Below are positions 45,538 to 57,989 of a stretch of 64,000 nucleotides of DNA, piece by piece. The stretch covers positions 366,501 to 430,500 of the forward strand of contig JAOPHQ010002844.1 of the NCBI GenBank assembly GCA_030340625.1. The letters run 5' to 3'. The notes under the pieces were generated by a model, which saw only the letters and a list, made by a program, of their open reading frames with translations, was not told the DNA's origin and did not search any database. The stretch is from Merluccius polli (Eukaryota; Chordata; Actinopteri; Gadiformes; Merlucciidae). A program made the translations under genes and the position numbers. How positions within the stretch are numbered: the stretch's first letter is position 1; each line of letters begins with the position of its first letter.

Positions 45538-45641
45538 GGAAGAAGAAGAAGAAGAAGAAGAAGAAGAAGAAGAAGAAGAAGAAGAAGAAGAAGAAGAAGA
45601 AGAAGAAGAAGGAGGAGGAGGAGGAGGAGGAGGAGGAGGAG
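45538..45641. repeat. (GAA)n(GGA)n microsatellite
   Basis: About 24 GAA and 9 GGA units on the plus strand; pyrimidine tract on the CNTNAP strand. The Ser, Phe and Leu runs in the ORFs here are artefacts. Confidence 0.95.
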
Positions 45642-46126
45642 AATGGAAAAATGCAAAAGAGAAACACTGAAATAAAGACAACAATAAAAAGGCAGAAGAA
45701 TAACAAGGACAATAAAAAAAGAGGGTGCAAATATAGAAGAGAGAAGTTAAGTAAATTGAGGACATTTCAGAAACAGTGTAAGAGTATATCACCAATCAGG
45801 GCTGATGAGGCCCATTAAGTACCCCAGCACTCTTCCAAATGGCCCTCCTAAGGAAGCTTGAAGCTAAACGGGCAACAGGGGGATAGGAAATTAAGTGAAA
45901 ACTGCCTTCTAGAATAATTGACTCTGCCTAATTATTTTTGTCCTTATCCCAAACAAGGCTTGTCTCTGTACTTAATGAGCACATCATGAAAGTTGGAATG
46001 GTGGCATAAATAAAATAAAAACAGTTGACAGGAAAAAAGATAGACACAACTTAATACAATAATTGTGCAAAATATTTCAAATGACAAGTCAGACTAGAAA
46101 TATTTAACATCTTAAAAAAAAAACAT

Positions 46127-47046
46127 GGGCCATATCTTACACCCTATCTTACAAACGGCGCAGAGCGGCGCCTAACGCGACCCAAGTGTCTCTAAATAGC
46201 AAATGCACTTGTGCTCCTCTGTGCGTCCATGGGTGTGTTGGTCTGAAAATGAGGCGTGTTCAGCCATATTGTTGGCGTATTGCTATCTTGAGGCAACTGG
46301 AAGCCATTGCACCATTGACCAACAGAAACCTGGTGGAAAGTCAACGGTGTGGTGTTTCACTGTTATATTAGGGCACGTCAGTTATGCGTGCCTATAGGCG
46401 AGTGCACAATGCTCGTACACGCTGCTTGTTACACACAGGGAGGCGCAGCAGCGCACAAACATGCAAACTATTAAAAATAAAAAAGATTACAATGTGAAAG
46501 ATTAGAATTGTGTACATCAATGTCATAATGTCCACGTCTACCCCCTGCTCCTGAGGATCTTCAGCCTGAGGAGCTGCATGACATTTACAGTTCATTTATA
46601 GAAGGACTTTATTGCATTTATAAACCATTCGTTAAAATAAATTATTTTTGCAGAAGCCTGCGTGTTTTGTACACATTGTACTGCTCGGTCCCTAGATGGG
46701 CTGCGCACGCGCAGATCCGTCTCCTTGTCTGAAAATCATTCCTTCTTCCCACCTGGCAGATCTGCATCATCATAATAGCAATCTGCCAAGGTGCAAGCGC
46801 ACCTGGCTTTTAAAGGGAATCAGAGATGACACTCTGGGCGTAACATGTAATTGGTTTATTGCATGTTACGCCCAAAACACACCTGTGATTAATGAAGAGA
46901 TGAAGTACAACCCTTTTGGACCATGCGCCTGGCACTGCGACCATTTTTTCGCCATTTAACTAGCAGAAGGTGATTGGGACACACCCTATATGCACCTGCG
47001 CCACACTCTTCATACCATGCACTTCAGATCGTCAAAAATAGGCCCC
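46127..47046. repeat. Intronic dispersed repeat, probable DNA transposon
   Basis: The ends GGGCCATATCTTACACCC (left) and GGGCCTATTTTTGACGATC (reverse complement of the right) and internal GGCGCAGAGCGGCGCC and GCACCTGCGCCACACTC motifs resemble a fish hAT-like repeat. No target duplication was found. It lies in the intron between the 45461 and 47186 exons. Confidence 0.4.
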
Positions 47047-47185
47047 TAGGTCTTCAAAACATCTAAATCAGGTTGAAAACACTTAATAGTGAAATTAAAA
47101 TTATAAAGTTATTAAAATCAACAATTGTGCAATTTAAAATACTAAGAATACTGTACCACCGACTATATTAACACCTCCCTCTTAC

Positions 47186-47404
47186 CTGATAGGTGGTTTG
47201 TGTTTTGTGCAGCGTCGGCATTGGTTGGTGCCGAGGAGCCACACTTGGACTGGACCAATGGGCCACTAATGGTGACGGGGCTGGTATCCGGATAGAGCAG
47301 AGCAGCTTTGAGCGGACTGATGGAGTTGAACTGCACCACTGACAAACAGCCGGTAAAACCCAGCAAAGCTAAGCGAGCCAGCTCTGGATCCAACTCATCA
47401 GACT
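47186..47404 (-). CDS. cntnap5-like: CNTNAP exon: end of last laminin-G domain and stalk
   Basis: Acceptor CCTCTACAG before 47404, donor GTAAGAGG after 47186, phase 1 at both ends. The product contains LGFTGCLSVVQFNSISPLKAAL and PVTISGPLVQSKCG, the conserved C-terminal strands and disulphide cysteines of the fourth laminin-G domain in CNTNAPs, then a Thr/Asn-rich stalk ending NTNHLS. The first codon joins in frame with the exon at 52150-52237. Confidence 0.92.
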
Positions 47405-47856
47405 CTGTAGAGGTTAAATGAAGAGAGAGGAAGCAAAATGCCGTTATTTATAGTAATCCAATTACTACCGATTACTAGCTGACTTCTAGTTGTTCCTGTA
47501 ATTCCATGAAATCCGTTATTGTCAAACAGCCAAAGAGCAGGTTAATATAGGGGTAAAGGAGACAGCCTTATAAAATAGAGGGAAAAAATAACAGCTACAA
47601 TTAAGCTTAACAATAATGAGTAAACAGTGATTTCACGGCACACTGAATCTAGGAAAGGGCAACGATGCTATTTAAATGCATTAGCAGATTCACAGAGCTG
47701 GAAGCAGGTAGCATGTTTGGTAGCTTGTGTCAAAGTGTTAAACGAGTAACCACACACCCAAACCAAACCACAGGGACAGTTCTGTCTCTGGCCAAATAAC
47801 ACATATCCCAACTGTCGCTTGTTATTGCTGCTTACTACCGTTAACTAAGGTAATGT

Positions 47857-48019
47857 CATGAGTAGGGCTGAGCCCGAATATTCAAATATTCAGATATCCG
47901 TTCGATAGATAGGTATTCAAATCCCAATTCAGGATTTGAATGCTTTTTTTATCTTTTATGAAAAAGACACCTGCCGTCCAGTGTGAGAATCGGCAAGGCC
48001 ATGTCTTTAAACTGTTGTT

Positions 48020-48061
<42 letters not shown>

Positions 48062-48760
48062 TTTATGAAATGTTCTGGGGTTCTCCCCAGGGTTTTGTTT
48101 CCATGGTGACGCTCCCACTAGTCAGTTGTGTCCATAGAAATAAGAGGTGGTGGCAGGCGGGGGGTTAATGGTTTTAGAAGGGTTTTAATAATGAATGTAG
48201 GCTATTTTGCAGCTATTTCAATATTTAAACAAGGCCAAAAGATACCCAAAAAGCTCTACCTACTAATAATAATGGGTTGGTAATTTAATAAACATGAATA
48301 GAACCATATATATATAATAGAACAATGTTTTTTCATCATCCACAATAGTGCATGTGTTTTCTCTTCGGGTGAATAGCTCTAGTCCTGCCATGCTATTTCA
48401 TCAATACTTTGCACAATGTGCATTGTGATAATTGGAAGTTGGCCTACTCTCATACTATGGAAGCCGTGTATCTTTGGAAACATTTAGGCTACATTGAAGC
48501 TCTGCGGTAGTCGGACTCAGACCAATGAGTGGATCCGAAAGCCACTGACATCCTTCAGCAATCCTATGTGATATTGTAGTTTTGTTTTTTGTTTTACTGA
48601 AATAACACTGTAGAAATGAAAATGAAAAAACTATCAGTTGATAAAAACACGATTCTGCAGTAGTGGTCTCTGCCGATTCAGGCAGGGAAGAATTTTGTTT
48701 TCCAAATGAATATTTGAATATTCTAAAGTAAAAAGACAAAAAGTTCATTGATTACAAAAA
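47857..48760. mobile_element. hAT-like MITE with GAATATTC termini, intronic
   Basis: It starts TAGGGCTGAGCCCGAATATT and ends around GAATATTTGAATATTCTAAA. About 350 bp of its interior match, in inverse orientation, the element at about 57990-58530 (shared GCAATCCTA[C/T]GTGATATTG, CTTGTTTAAAcATTGAAATA-like and GGGTTTTAATAATGAA motifs), although the termini differ. It includes an (AAT)n tract at 48020-48063. Confidence 0.55.
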
Positions 48761-48779
48761 ACAAAACAAAATGTATGTT

Positions 48780-49205
48780 GGTTCTCACTTTAGATTAGGT
48801 CACGCAGAAGTCTTAACTAACAATTAGTAAATGCTTTACTACTAGCGTTAGTAAGCATTAGTTGCATCGTTAGTAGCCTAAGTCTTTACAAGTCGTCCAT
48901 AAAGTATGAAAATGCAGTTATGAAACACCTTAGAAATGGCCCTATTAATACAAAATAAATACTTTATAACAGTATATATCAATGCTTAAGTGTTTATTAG
49001 TAGGTTAGTAAAGATTTAATAATGTATTATTCATGTTTTACTAATGATGAATTAACTATTATAAATTAACCTACCAATCAGAAACAAATCATTTGTAACA
49101 GTGTTTATCAATGCTTAACATAGAGTTAGTTAGCAGGTTAGTAATGATTTAATAATGTATTGATGATGTTTTACTAATGATGAATTTACTATTAACTAAT
49201 ATGTT
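48780..49205. repeat. Dispersed fish repeat, intronic
   Basis: TCTCACTTTAGATTAGGTCA at the left is followed by AT-rich sequence with repeated GTTAGTAATGATTTAATAAT and TTTACTAATGATGAATT units. It is similar in style to the repeat at 9345-10020. Confidence 0.4.
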
Positions 49206-49586
49206 GTAAATGCTCCAAAGCAAGATGTTCCAAGAATTTCTGATACCAACTTTCAGAGCAACTTTGTGGAGCAATGGACTTGGAGCTGTGTCCACTGTAG
49301 CTATTGAAGTAGTGGCTCTTCCATTACTGCACACTGCCAGTTATCAGTGAGTTACCCTTCTAGAACACAATTATTTTGTTATTTACTGATTGCCTTATTG
49401 ATTCAGTTGTTGTCTGGGGTTTTCTATTATCTAGCAATAATAGGACAGTGCCTAAGTGCTTTATTTGTGATTTCACAAGTGATACGATAGTTATAGACTA
49501 ACATATATCCATTATACTAACAGTCAATGTGGACATACGACAGCAAAAATGACAAGCATCAACTCCCCTGTCCCTGTCAATTAACA

Positions 49587-49618
49587 CACACACAGACACG
49601 CTCACACACACACAAACG

Positions 49619-49679
<61 letters not shown>
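49587..49679. repeat. (CA)n microsatellite
   Basis: Long CA tract with minor interruptions in a CNTNAP intron. Confidence 0.95.
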
Positions 49680-49681
<2 letters not shown>

Positions 49682-52149
49682 CTCTCAGTAATGACTGTAG
49701 ATTGAGTGTTATTGATTGGAGTGCAAGTGTTTGTTATTCTACAAGACAAGTACATCAAGTACATTATCAGTACATGTCTATCAGTTTCACTCTCTTCACT
49801 ACAGACTAGACCATTTATACATATCCCCATTATAATTATGTGTGTGTGTCTCTCTCTCACACACACACACACCTGGCAGTAATTGCTCAGTTTTGTGTTT
49901 CCACTTTGCAATATATAACTGAGCATAAAATGTGGTGTTCTATTATGTGTGCGTGTGTGTGTGTGCGCACGTTTGCATGAGCGCGTACCTGTGTGTGTGT
50001 GTTTAGCATGATACATTTTGGACTTTTAATGAATACACCACTCTACGCCACACTAAACCTGCAATCACTGACCCTATCAAATGCTTCAATCTGTGTGCGT
50101 AATCATGTTTAAATGTACTAACCCTGTCATATTGGATGCATAATACCAAGATAAGGCCTGTGAGGCTGCAGTGATAAACTCACACGAGTTTCTCAGTGTT
50201 AAGTTATGGCTATATAGTCACATCGTTCAATACTCGGATATGAGGGAAACAGAAGCATTGTGCTGGGATCTTTGGTTTCTCTAAAGGGCCAGTGATTGGA
50301 TTAGCAAGTCATGTGACGTGTGGGAGTGGCCTGGGGAGCTCCAATGGAGGCTGGTTGTCAGCAGTACTACCATGTAAACAGATAGTAATGTCTAGTGACA
50401 AGCACACTAAGTATAATGCATTTCACACTTAAAGTAAACTCATATAAACCATTTAGAGGCATGGGGAAATAATAGCTATATCATTTTCAGATGACACTGT
50501 CGTCTGAGATTTTCCCACGGGGGGGGGGGGGTTGGGTAGGGACAAAAGTAGACCAGAATAAAATGATTTATAGATAACAATTCCCTGGATGGATTGACTC
50601 GTGGATTCTCTAGAAACTTTCTAGTTCAGTTATTTTAAAATGGAGTAAATAGCTGCAGTAAAAAAGTTACATAGGATTAAGCCATGCTGTATCCATTTAG
50701 GAAAGACGACATTTGACTATTGTATAAATTCATTTAGGCCGGTTTGGGCCATTGTGTTCACAGTGTAACTCCAGAACATGTCCCACTAAGAGAGCAGCGT
50801 GGTGGTGGTGTTACCCCAGAACAGCTCCTAGGTTTTCTGGGTCGCAAGGCGTTCTAATAGAGGAGGGCCACCTGCCACTGACTGCAGTATTAAATCTCTC
50901 TGCCACAACAAGGACAACGGGTCTTGCTCCTCTGTAATTATGACCGTCACAGTGCAGAAGTGGCTTATTTTGCTTCCAGCGAAGCCAGACAAGACTGCAT
51001 CAATATAAGGAATAGATTATTCAACAGCGAAAATAACTCCTGAGGATGCAGCACTGCTCTGTTGCAACATTCGTCTCTTCCCTATAGACTAAAGAAAGTT
51101 GTCTGAGGTTGTGATTAACAAACAAAACAGTCTGGAAGGGTCTATTCTCTCTCTAAATGAAACAGACACAACAGACTAACTTTCATAAGTAATGATCCAA
51201 CACTGGGTTCAGATTGTGTGACTGACCTGGTATCAGCCAATTGGAAGACCTATGCTAAAAGGTACAAATATCCGCCATACTTTAGCCTCACAACAACAGC
51301 AACCCAACGACAAACCTTAACATGCAATGCAACAACTGCATACTACAACTGCTGCGACAGTTTGAACAAATACAAAAATAACCCTGTGGAGTGTGTGTGG
51401 TTGATAGCTGGTCTACAGCCTCACCTGGCCTGAGTCAGACTGAGTAGACTCTGGGCTGGGTGGGGCTGCACACCTGTGGTGCAGAGCAATCATGGCACCC
51501 AGGATAAACCAGCCATCGACACACACTCCCCATACACTCCACAAACCCACTGCATGTTTGTTCTGATGTTTTATCTGTTTGAGCAGACAAAAATGTTAAT
51601 TGATAGCCATGACATTGATTACCCACACTGTGGCGTGATGAAGAACCTTTATGCTGATCTGACTGCAATACACGTTTGTATTGTCTTCAGCAATGAACCA
51701 CGTATATGGAATGGTGGAGGGCGTCGAGAGCTACCTAGTAATACATTATAGAGGAGATTGATGCTGTCCTAGCCCCATATTCACACTTCAGTTTGACTCG
51801 CATTTGACTTTAAGTGCTTCATTACATCAGGGAAATCCCTGCATCGAATTTTAAGTGGAACATGATTACTCTTGTGGGAGTGACAAACTAGTGACAAGCA
51901 ATCCTACTTTACTTTGTTGTTGTCCTAAAACAGTTTCTCATTTACATCGCAGACGGTTGAAGTGCTTTGAATGACGATGTTGGTCAGTCACCGCAACCTA
52001 ATCTATGTCTTTAACATTCCATTACGACGTCTGCACAATGTTTGATAGCCTAATAAGGCTGTGTGTGTGTGTGTGTGCGCGTGCATTTTTAATAATTCAC
52101 GGAGTGCTCTGTATCCCTACAGGTCTGATGTCTCAGACCTGGTACTTAC

Positions 52150-52237
52150 CAGGCACTCTGCCCATGACCAACGACTTGATGGCGTTGAATTCCCCATCAG
52201 CTGTCAGGTTGAAGTCTTCTCTAGCGTTCTGGTCAAC
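52150..52237 (-). CDS. cntnap5-like: CNTNAP exon: laminin-G domain 4, middle
   Basis: Acceptor TCATCAAG before 52237, donor GTAAGTACC after 52150. It starts in phase 0 and ends in phase 1. It encodes VDQNAREDFNLTADGEFNAI then KSLVMGRVP; the pattern F-x-x-I/V-K-S-L-x-x-G-R/K-V is conserved in CNTNAP LamG4. It contains one N-glycosylation sequon (NLT). Confidence 0.92.
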
Positions 52238-52334
52238 CTTGATGATAAACAGCACAAAATGATTATAAAATAATGAACATTTCTGCAGAATACTGGATTC
52301 AGAACAAATAATAATTGCAAAGATGACAATAATT

Positions 52335-52347
52335 TAATATTAATATT

Positions 52348-52394
<47 letters not shown>

Positions 52395-52424
52395 TAATAA
52401 TAATAATAATAATAATAATAATGC
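52335..52424. repeat. (AAT)n microsatellite
   Basis: AAT units with two GAT interruptions, about 100 bp from the exon acceptor side. Confidence 0.9.
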
Positions 52425-54228
52425 TTTAGGTGACAGGTATTTATGTGATTGCATATTGAACTACAGGAAGTCCTGAAGCTGGACACATTGGCAACTTCTG
52501 AGCATTTTAAAATACTTTTAATAGACTTTTCAATCAGAAAAGTGTAATTGTTTTCATGGATGTATTGTATTGTGTATTGTTGTTTTATCCTTTTATCCTT
52601 GTTTTAAGTACTCAGGGCACCATTGTGTTCTGAGTGTCAAGGGTTTGTTCACTTTATGTGCCTTACTGTGGCTGAACAAAAATGAACAGAAACACCTGTC
52701 ATTTCAATGGGACTGTTGTGACTGGACCACGCTGGGACCCATTACCAGTGGACTCTCCCTAAATCTGATTCGGCTCACGTTGTTATCCAATGTGCCCATT
52801 GTTGCATCCTGAGGAGGTCCACCTCGCACTGTGATCAGATGTTATTAGGTGTGTGGGAAAACAATCTGGGCACCATGTGGACATGTAATTACAACCACAC
52901 CCCATGGCCTTTACGACCCATTGATTCCACCACCACTCGGGCACAAGGCCGCTCGTATACAAAGGATTATATCATGGAAATAGATTAAATAAAATCAGCG
53001 TTGCATGAGTAGAGCACTTGGTTAGTTTCATATTCAAAATCCATTTCACATGCAACATTTGGCATTCAGCGCCAACACATCGATTGGCTGTGGAATATGA
53101 AACTTGAGACTTTAGCCTTGTCACCTCCGCTATGTTCTCCTGAACAATTGGTTGAAGCTGTAGCGGGCCCTATGAATATAAAACCCTACACAACCACAAG
53201 ACATCCAGATACAGATTTGGCCACAGCATTTGCATTCAAGTGTCAAGTCTGGATGCCTGGTGTGTTCTGATATGGTGTAACACAAGCTCTCTGCAGTGAA
53301 GTGACAAGCGTAACAGAGGTCAAGGACAGGGCGGCCCTGTGGCCCTGTTGTTGTTTCCTTGACAATACTGGAACCTGAAGTATTTTCAAATATCCTGTAA
53401 AATGTGAATGTAGAAATGATCATGAGTGAGTGAGTAAGGGTTTGTGGTGGTGGTGAGTGTGTCGGTAACTCAACATAATGCAAATGATCTCAAGGACTGT
53501 GGAAGAGGAAATACTAAAAGCCAATAATATTGCCCTCCTTTTCTTTGTCCTTTGTCCTCCAGTGTGTGTGTCTGTGAGCAGAGTGAACTAAAGTGTGAGT
53601 TGAATAAAAAAGCCCCAGAGGGCATAGTGTGCATCGCCGCCATGGCGCTGATTGTTGGGCTGGAGTGTTGACCTACAAGCTTTTGGGGGTCACAATGTCA
53701 TTTATGAAATTGAACTTTTTGTTAACGGGAGATGCGATATCCCCCTCTGGAGATAGTGGGGGGATAAAGATGTTGATGTGTTGAAAGGCTTTTGGAATCG
53801 AGACTCAATCAACCCTTTTATTCCTGGTCAGGGTGGCGAGGCAGTAGGAGGAGCATATGCCGGGTGACCATGGGGGGCAAGTAGGCTGAGAGAAGGTCCT
53901 GATTTTTATCGCTTGTCCGGTCTACCAAAACGCAATTTCTCTTTTTATGAGCTGTGTATGCCAGTTAACAGTCCCTGGAGCGAGAAGGCAAGGCAAGTTT
54001 ACCATTCAAACACAAAGCCATTCAATAAGGACACAAAACCAGCATAATGAACCAAGGTGTACCGGACTAAGTAGTGACTGTAAATGGCTTCTGATTTGCT
54101 GTGTTCAGCTGTGATTAGCTTAGTTCCTGAGAGGTGTATTGTATGTCATGGGTGTGACAGCACACAGCAGGGAGAATAGCGGTTACCATTTTCTCAGTAT
54201 ATTGGTGCAAATAAGTTTGACATACTAA

Positions 54229-54233
<5 letters not shown>

Positions 54234-54260
<27 letters not shown>

Positions 54261-54280
54261 ATAATAATAATAATAATAAT
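54234..54280. repeat. (ACT)n(AAT)n microsatellite
   Basis: ACT units followed by AAT units on the plus strand. Confidence 0.9.
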
Positions 54281-54345
54281 AGTAAAGGAAAGCCAATTTT
54301 CACATAATTCGTACTTGTGTGGTTTGAGCATGTATGACTGATTTG

Positions 54346-54457
54346 GTGCATGTGTGTGTGTGTGTGTGTGTGTGTTTGTGTGTGTGTGAGCGCATGCGTG
54401 TGCCTGTGTGAGTGTGTGTGTGTGTGTGTGTGGGTGCATGCAAGTGTGTGCACGTGT

Positions 54458-54514
<57 letters not shown>
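54346..54514. repeat. (GT)n tract next to the CNTNAP splice donor
   Basis: About 170 bp of GT repeats with interruptions. On the gene strand this is a CA tract starting about 12 nt downstream of the donor of exon 54527-54660. Confidence 0.95.
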
Positions 54515-54515
<1 letters not shown>

Positions 54516-54526
54516 ATGTGCGTTAC

Positions 54527-54660
54527 CTGCACTGACACAGCATCTAAGTGTCTGTAGACAGTGAGTGTGTGCAGCTGTCCGTCTGCTAGGTTCCTCACTC
54601 TGCTCCTCAGCACCTCGGCATCTCTGGCCCCATCCAGCTTGTACCGCACCTCCAGCTTGT
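54527..54660 (-). CDS. cntnap5-like: CNTNAP exon: laminin-G domain 4, early
   Basis: Acceptor GTGTGTGAAG before 54660, donor GTAACG after 54527, phase 1 to phase 0. It encodes KLEVRYKLDGARDAEVLRSR then VRNLADGQLHTLTVYRHLDA, ending VSVQ. The L-x-V-R-Y-x-L and D-G-Q-L-H strands are typical of LamG4 in this family. It joins in frame to VDQ of the next exon. Confidence 0.92.
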
Positions 54661-54715
54661 CTTCACACACAATAACACACCATCAAACACTGGCCCTTAA
54701 CTGGTACTATGCTTT

Positions 54716-54970
54716 ATATACTGTTACTTTACTGGTACTGTGTTGTACATACTGTTAATTTACTGATATTATGTTGTATATACTGTTACTTTGCTGGTAT
54801 TATGTTGTACAAACTGTTTGTTTACTGGTACTGTGTTGTACATACTGTTAGTTTACTGGTATTATGTTGTACATACTGTTACTTTACTGGTACTGTGTTG
54901 TACATACTGTTACTTTACAGGTATTGTGTTGTACATATTGTTACTTTACTTGTACTTTGTGGGACATAAT
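54716..54970. repeat. 31-bp minisatellite, about eight copies
   Basis: The unit TACTGTTACTTTACTGGTAC plus TGTGTTGTACA is repeated with variation in the intron just upstream (gene sense) of the 54527-54660 exon. The overlapping ORFs are artefacts of the repeat. Confidence 0.9.
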
Positions 54971-56049
54971 GTTACTGATTCAGTAACAGTATTTAATTGT
55001 GCTGACCTGTTTTCTATGTGTTTAAGTTCCTCAGTCCACCTGTTTTCTTAACTCCTAGTTATTTACTGTGAATGTGTTATATTTTCTTCCTAAAATAAAA
55101 AGTAATTACCTGTTTATTTAATACTGGCCATCTATTGTCATCTTGGTACATCGGTGTACTTGCACATGTATTGTTATACCATTATGATACCTACATGTTA
55201 TCCACATCAACTTGAGAACTATGTAATCTCAAGCACCACTAAAGTTTCAGTTCAGAAAGTACATTCTCCTGACTAAAAATGCCCTTGACTGGCATGATAA
55301 TCATAGCCATGACAAAGTAGCGGCTGCTGTCATAATAAAGGTTTCAGAATTAAGAGGATTACCACTAATTCACCATCAACAATAGGACACTAAACATAAT
55401 TAAAGTGTTATCATTTTTAGAGAATTACAGAGAGGAGGTTTGGTGAAGAAAAAAAATAAAATTGATATGAAAACCTTGCTTTTGAAAAACTTGCATCCTC
55501 GCTTCAAAGTTAAATTATTAGGCACTGCATACAAATGATCCCTTCAAGTACTTATTAATCCTCTTAAAATGGACAATAATAATGAATCTTTAACCTTTTT
55601 GTTTTTCGGCAATGGCACTAGGAAGACTAAATATTAATTTGAGATCCACCGATCTGATGCTGATCATGTCTGTAATCCTGAAGGACAGAAGGAGATGGGA
55701 ATTTGCGTTGAGTTAATATTCAGGAGCTACACTAGTCCAGCATATGGTCTCTTTCCTCAGTTAAATCTGCACATTACATTCACAACAAACCTGACTAGAG
55801 TGTCTTTTGTCATACAACTAGCTTCTCATTTAATTTTAAAGTTGCCAACAACAGATGGTTCAATAACAATAGGTTATTGCACAACTGAAAATATACAACT
55901 TTCAATCGTTAGAGTCAAACAAACAACATATTGTTGTGGCATTAAAAAGTAAGATAGGACACCACAAAATAGTCTCTGAACCTCTAATATTGTTGTTCTA
56001 TCCCCCATCAAAGTCAAAGCCCCTCTTTCAAAATAAAAGTCCTCCTCAC

Positions 56050-56274
56050 CATGCTTGTTGATGAGCAGGGCCAGATGCTCTTTGTAGAAGGAGGAGACAT
56101 AGAAGAGTAGAGCGGGACTCTGCCTTGTCCTGAAGCTCAGAGAGATGTTTTCTCCCCGCAGTGTTACGTCGCTGTAAATAGAGGAGGACAGGGTGCTGGC
56201 ATTCCGGCTCTGCTCATACGGCTCCCTGAAGGAGTAGCGGGCTGATGTTGTAGACTTAAAGATGGCCGACACCT
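56050..56274 (-). CDS. cntnap5-like: CNTNAP exon: start of laminin-G domain 4
   Basis: Acceptor CCTCTCCAG before 56274, donor GTGAGGAGG after 56050, phase 1 at both ends. It encodes VSAIFKSTTSARYSFREPYE, then SSSIYSDVTLRGENISLSFR, then a strand ending LALLINKH. The Y-x-F-x-E-P-Y start and the I-x-L-S-F-R-T strand match the beginning of the fourth LamG domain. No earlier exon was recognised up to 64 kb, so upstream exons probably lie outside the window. Confidence 0.92.
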
Positions 56275-56866
56275 CTGGAGAGGAAAAGGATAAAATGTTG
56301 GAGTATATGAAAAGTGTGAGCTCAAGCTTAATTATCTTGATCAATCATAACTTTAAAGGTAAAAACTGGATATTCATCTAATACATTATCTAGCCTGTTT
56401 GCTTACATTGCAAATAGATATTAGAGATTATATCATTCTGAATTTCCCATCTGGGATGAATAAACTAACTCAGGTATCTCATCATCTTCAATGATGAGAT
56501 AGTGGTCTTTGTCCACCTGGAAACAATATCGCTGGGTAGGTGTGTACAACTTTGATGGAAGAGTGTCCCTGGGCGTAGTCAGGAGTCAGCAGCAGTAGTG
56601 ATGCACTCACAGCCTAATTAGTGAGGTAACAAAGTCCTTCTATCGGCCGACAGGAGAGAGGAGCAACGCTGCATGCCTTCTAATTATAAACACTGGCTTT
56701 AAGAGTGCTTTCAACCACAGAGTTGTTGCTGTGACACTCTAACAGGGCCCTACCAGGTGCTAAGCTGAACTTATTAACTATTAATAGCACGACACCTGCT
56801 TTACATTGCCCAAAAAAGTGGTTATGAGTGATGAGTCGCTTTAGAGACATCAAATAAACTTTTAAC

Positions 56867-56897
<31 letters not shown>

Positions 56898-57228
56898 CTT
56901 CTTCTTCTTCCGACTCTCCTGATCTTCCCTGTAGCAGCTTAGAAGTTGTTTATGCTACGTGGGAACCGTGTCAGTGTGATTTGAAACGGAGCTGTGCCGG
57001 AGTGGGTTTAAGCGTTCAGCCCACACCACTGCTGCTATATGATGGGATGTGCAGCAATGAATCACCTGGAGTCAAATCAAATGGAGTAAGTGAGACGTAA
57101 TGGAGGTTCACTTGATGAATCTCCTGTAGGATGGCCAAGTGTCTGATGATGTCACTGATAACTGCACTTAAGAGTCATACACATGCAAGTATGATCTTTG
57201 CAAAACTTGAAAAGACTGCAGTGTGTCA

Positions 57229-57282
<54 letters not shown>

Positions 57283-57985
57283 GTATGCAGAAGGCCACCA
57301 TGTCAGCTGACTGGCTACAGTGTACATATACAGTATAGTATATCATATATCCTATATAATATCTTGTATATAGTGGTGGGACACATCCTCCTCAGTTTTG
57401 AGCATCACACACTTAATTTCCTGCATTCTGGTGAATTTGTATGCACCAATTTGTGCCTTTTCTGCATCAATTTATGGTGGAAATGTCTTTATTATGTAAA
57501 GGAAAACACAAAATTCAGGCACAATGCAAAATGGAATATAATACAGTAAGGCTCTCAGGCATTCTGCATTGCTTTCAAATATTCATTCTCCTTCAGATCA
57601 ACTTTTCTCATTTAATATTATCCCTGCTGAGTCAACACATACAGTATATAACCATGATTTACTCTTCTGTCATCTTTTGTGTCTGAAGTAACCTTTTTAA
57701 ATGTGCATTTGGCATCTATTCACGTCAATGATAAATTAATTAATTTTAATTAATATATATATATCTGCACATGTGGTATACACAGTATACACAGTATATA
57801 ATGTATAGTATAAAGTATAGTCTATTGTGTATAGAATACAGTATGTAATGTATAGTATATTGTGTTACCTCAAAGGCAGAAGGCCCTGGTGTATAGTATA
57901 CAGTCTATAATGTATAGTATATAGTATACAATATATGATTTACAGTATACAGCATATCATGTATAGTATATATTATATAGTATAT
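56275..57985. other. Presumed CNTNAP intron/upstream; microsatellites only
   Basis: Contains (TTC)n at 56869-56909, (GT)n at 57230-57280 and a degenerate TATA/ACAGTATAC tract at about 57750-57985. No exon was found. Confidence 0.5.
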
Positions 57986-57989
57986 AGTA

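Noticed and set aside
45396..45795. Leu-, Ser- and Phe-run ORFs on the minus strand
   Set aside because: They read through the (GAA)n microsatellite; only the 48-bp CNTNAP exon inside is real.
54716..55051. Cys/Tyr/Leu-rich ORFs as small membrane proteins
   Set aside because: They translate a 31-bp intronic minisatellite on the strand opposite to the gene.
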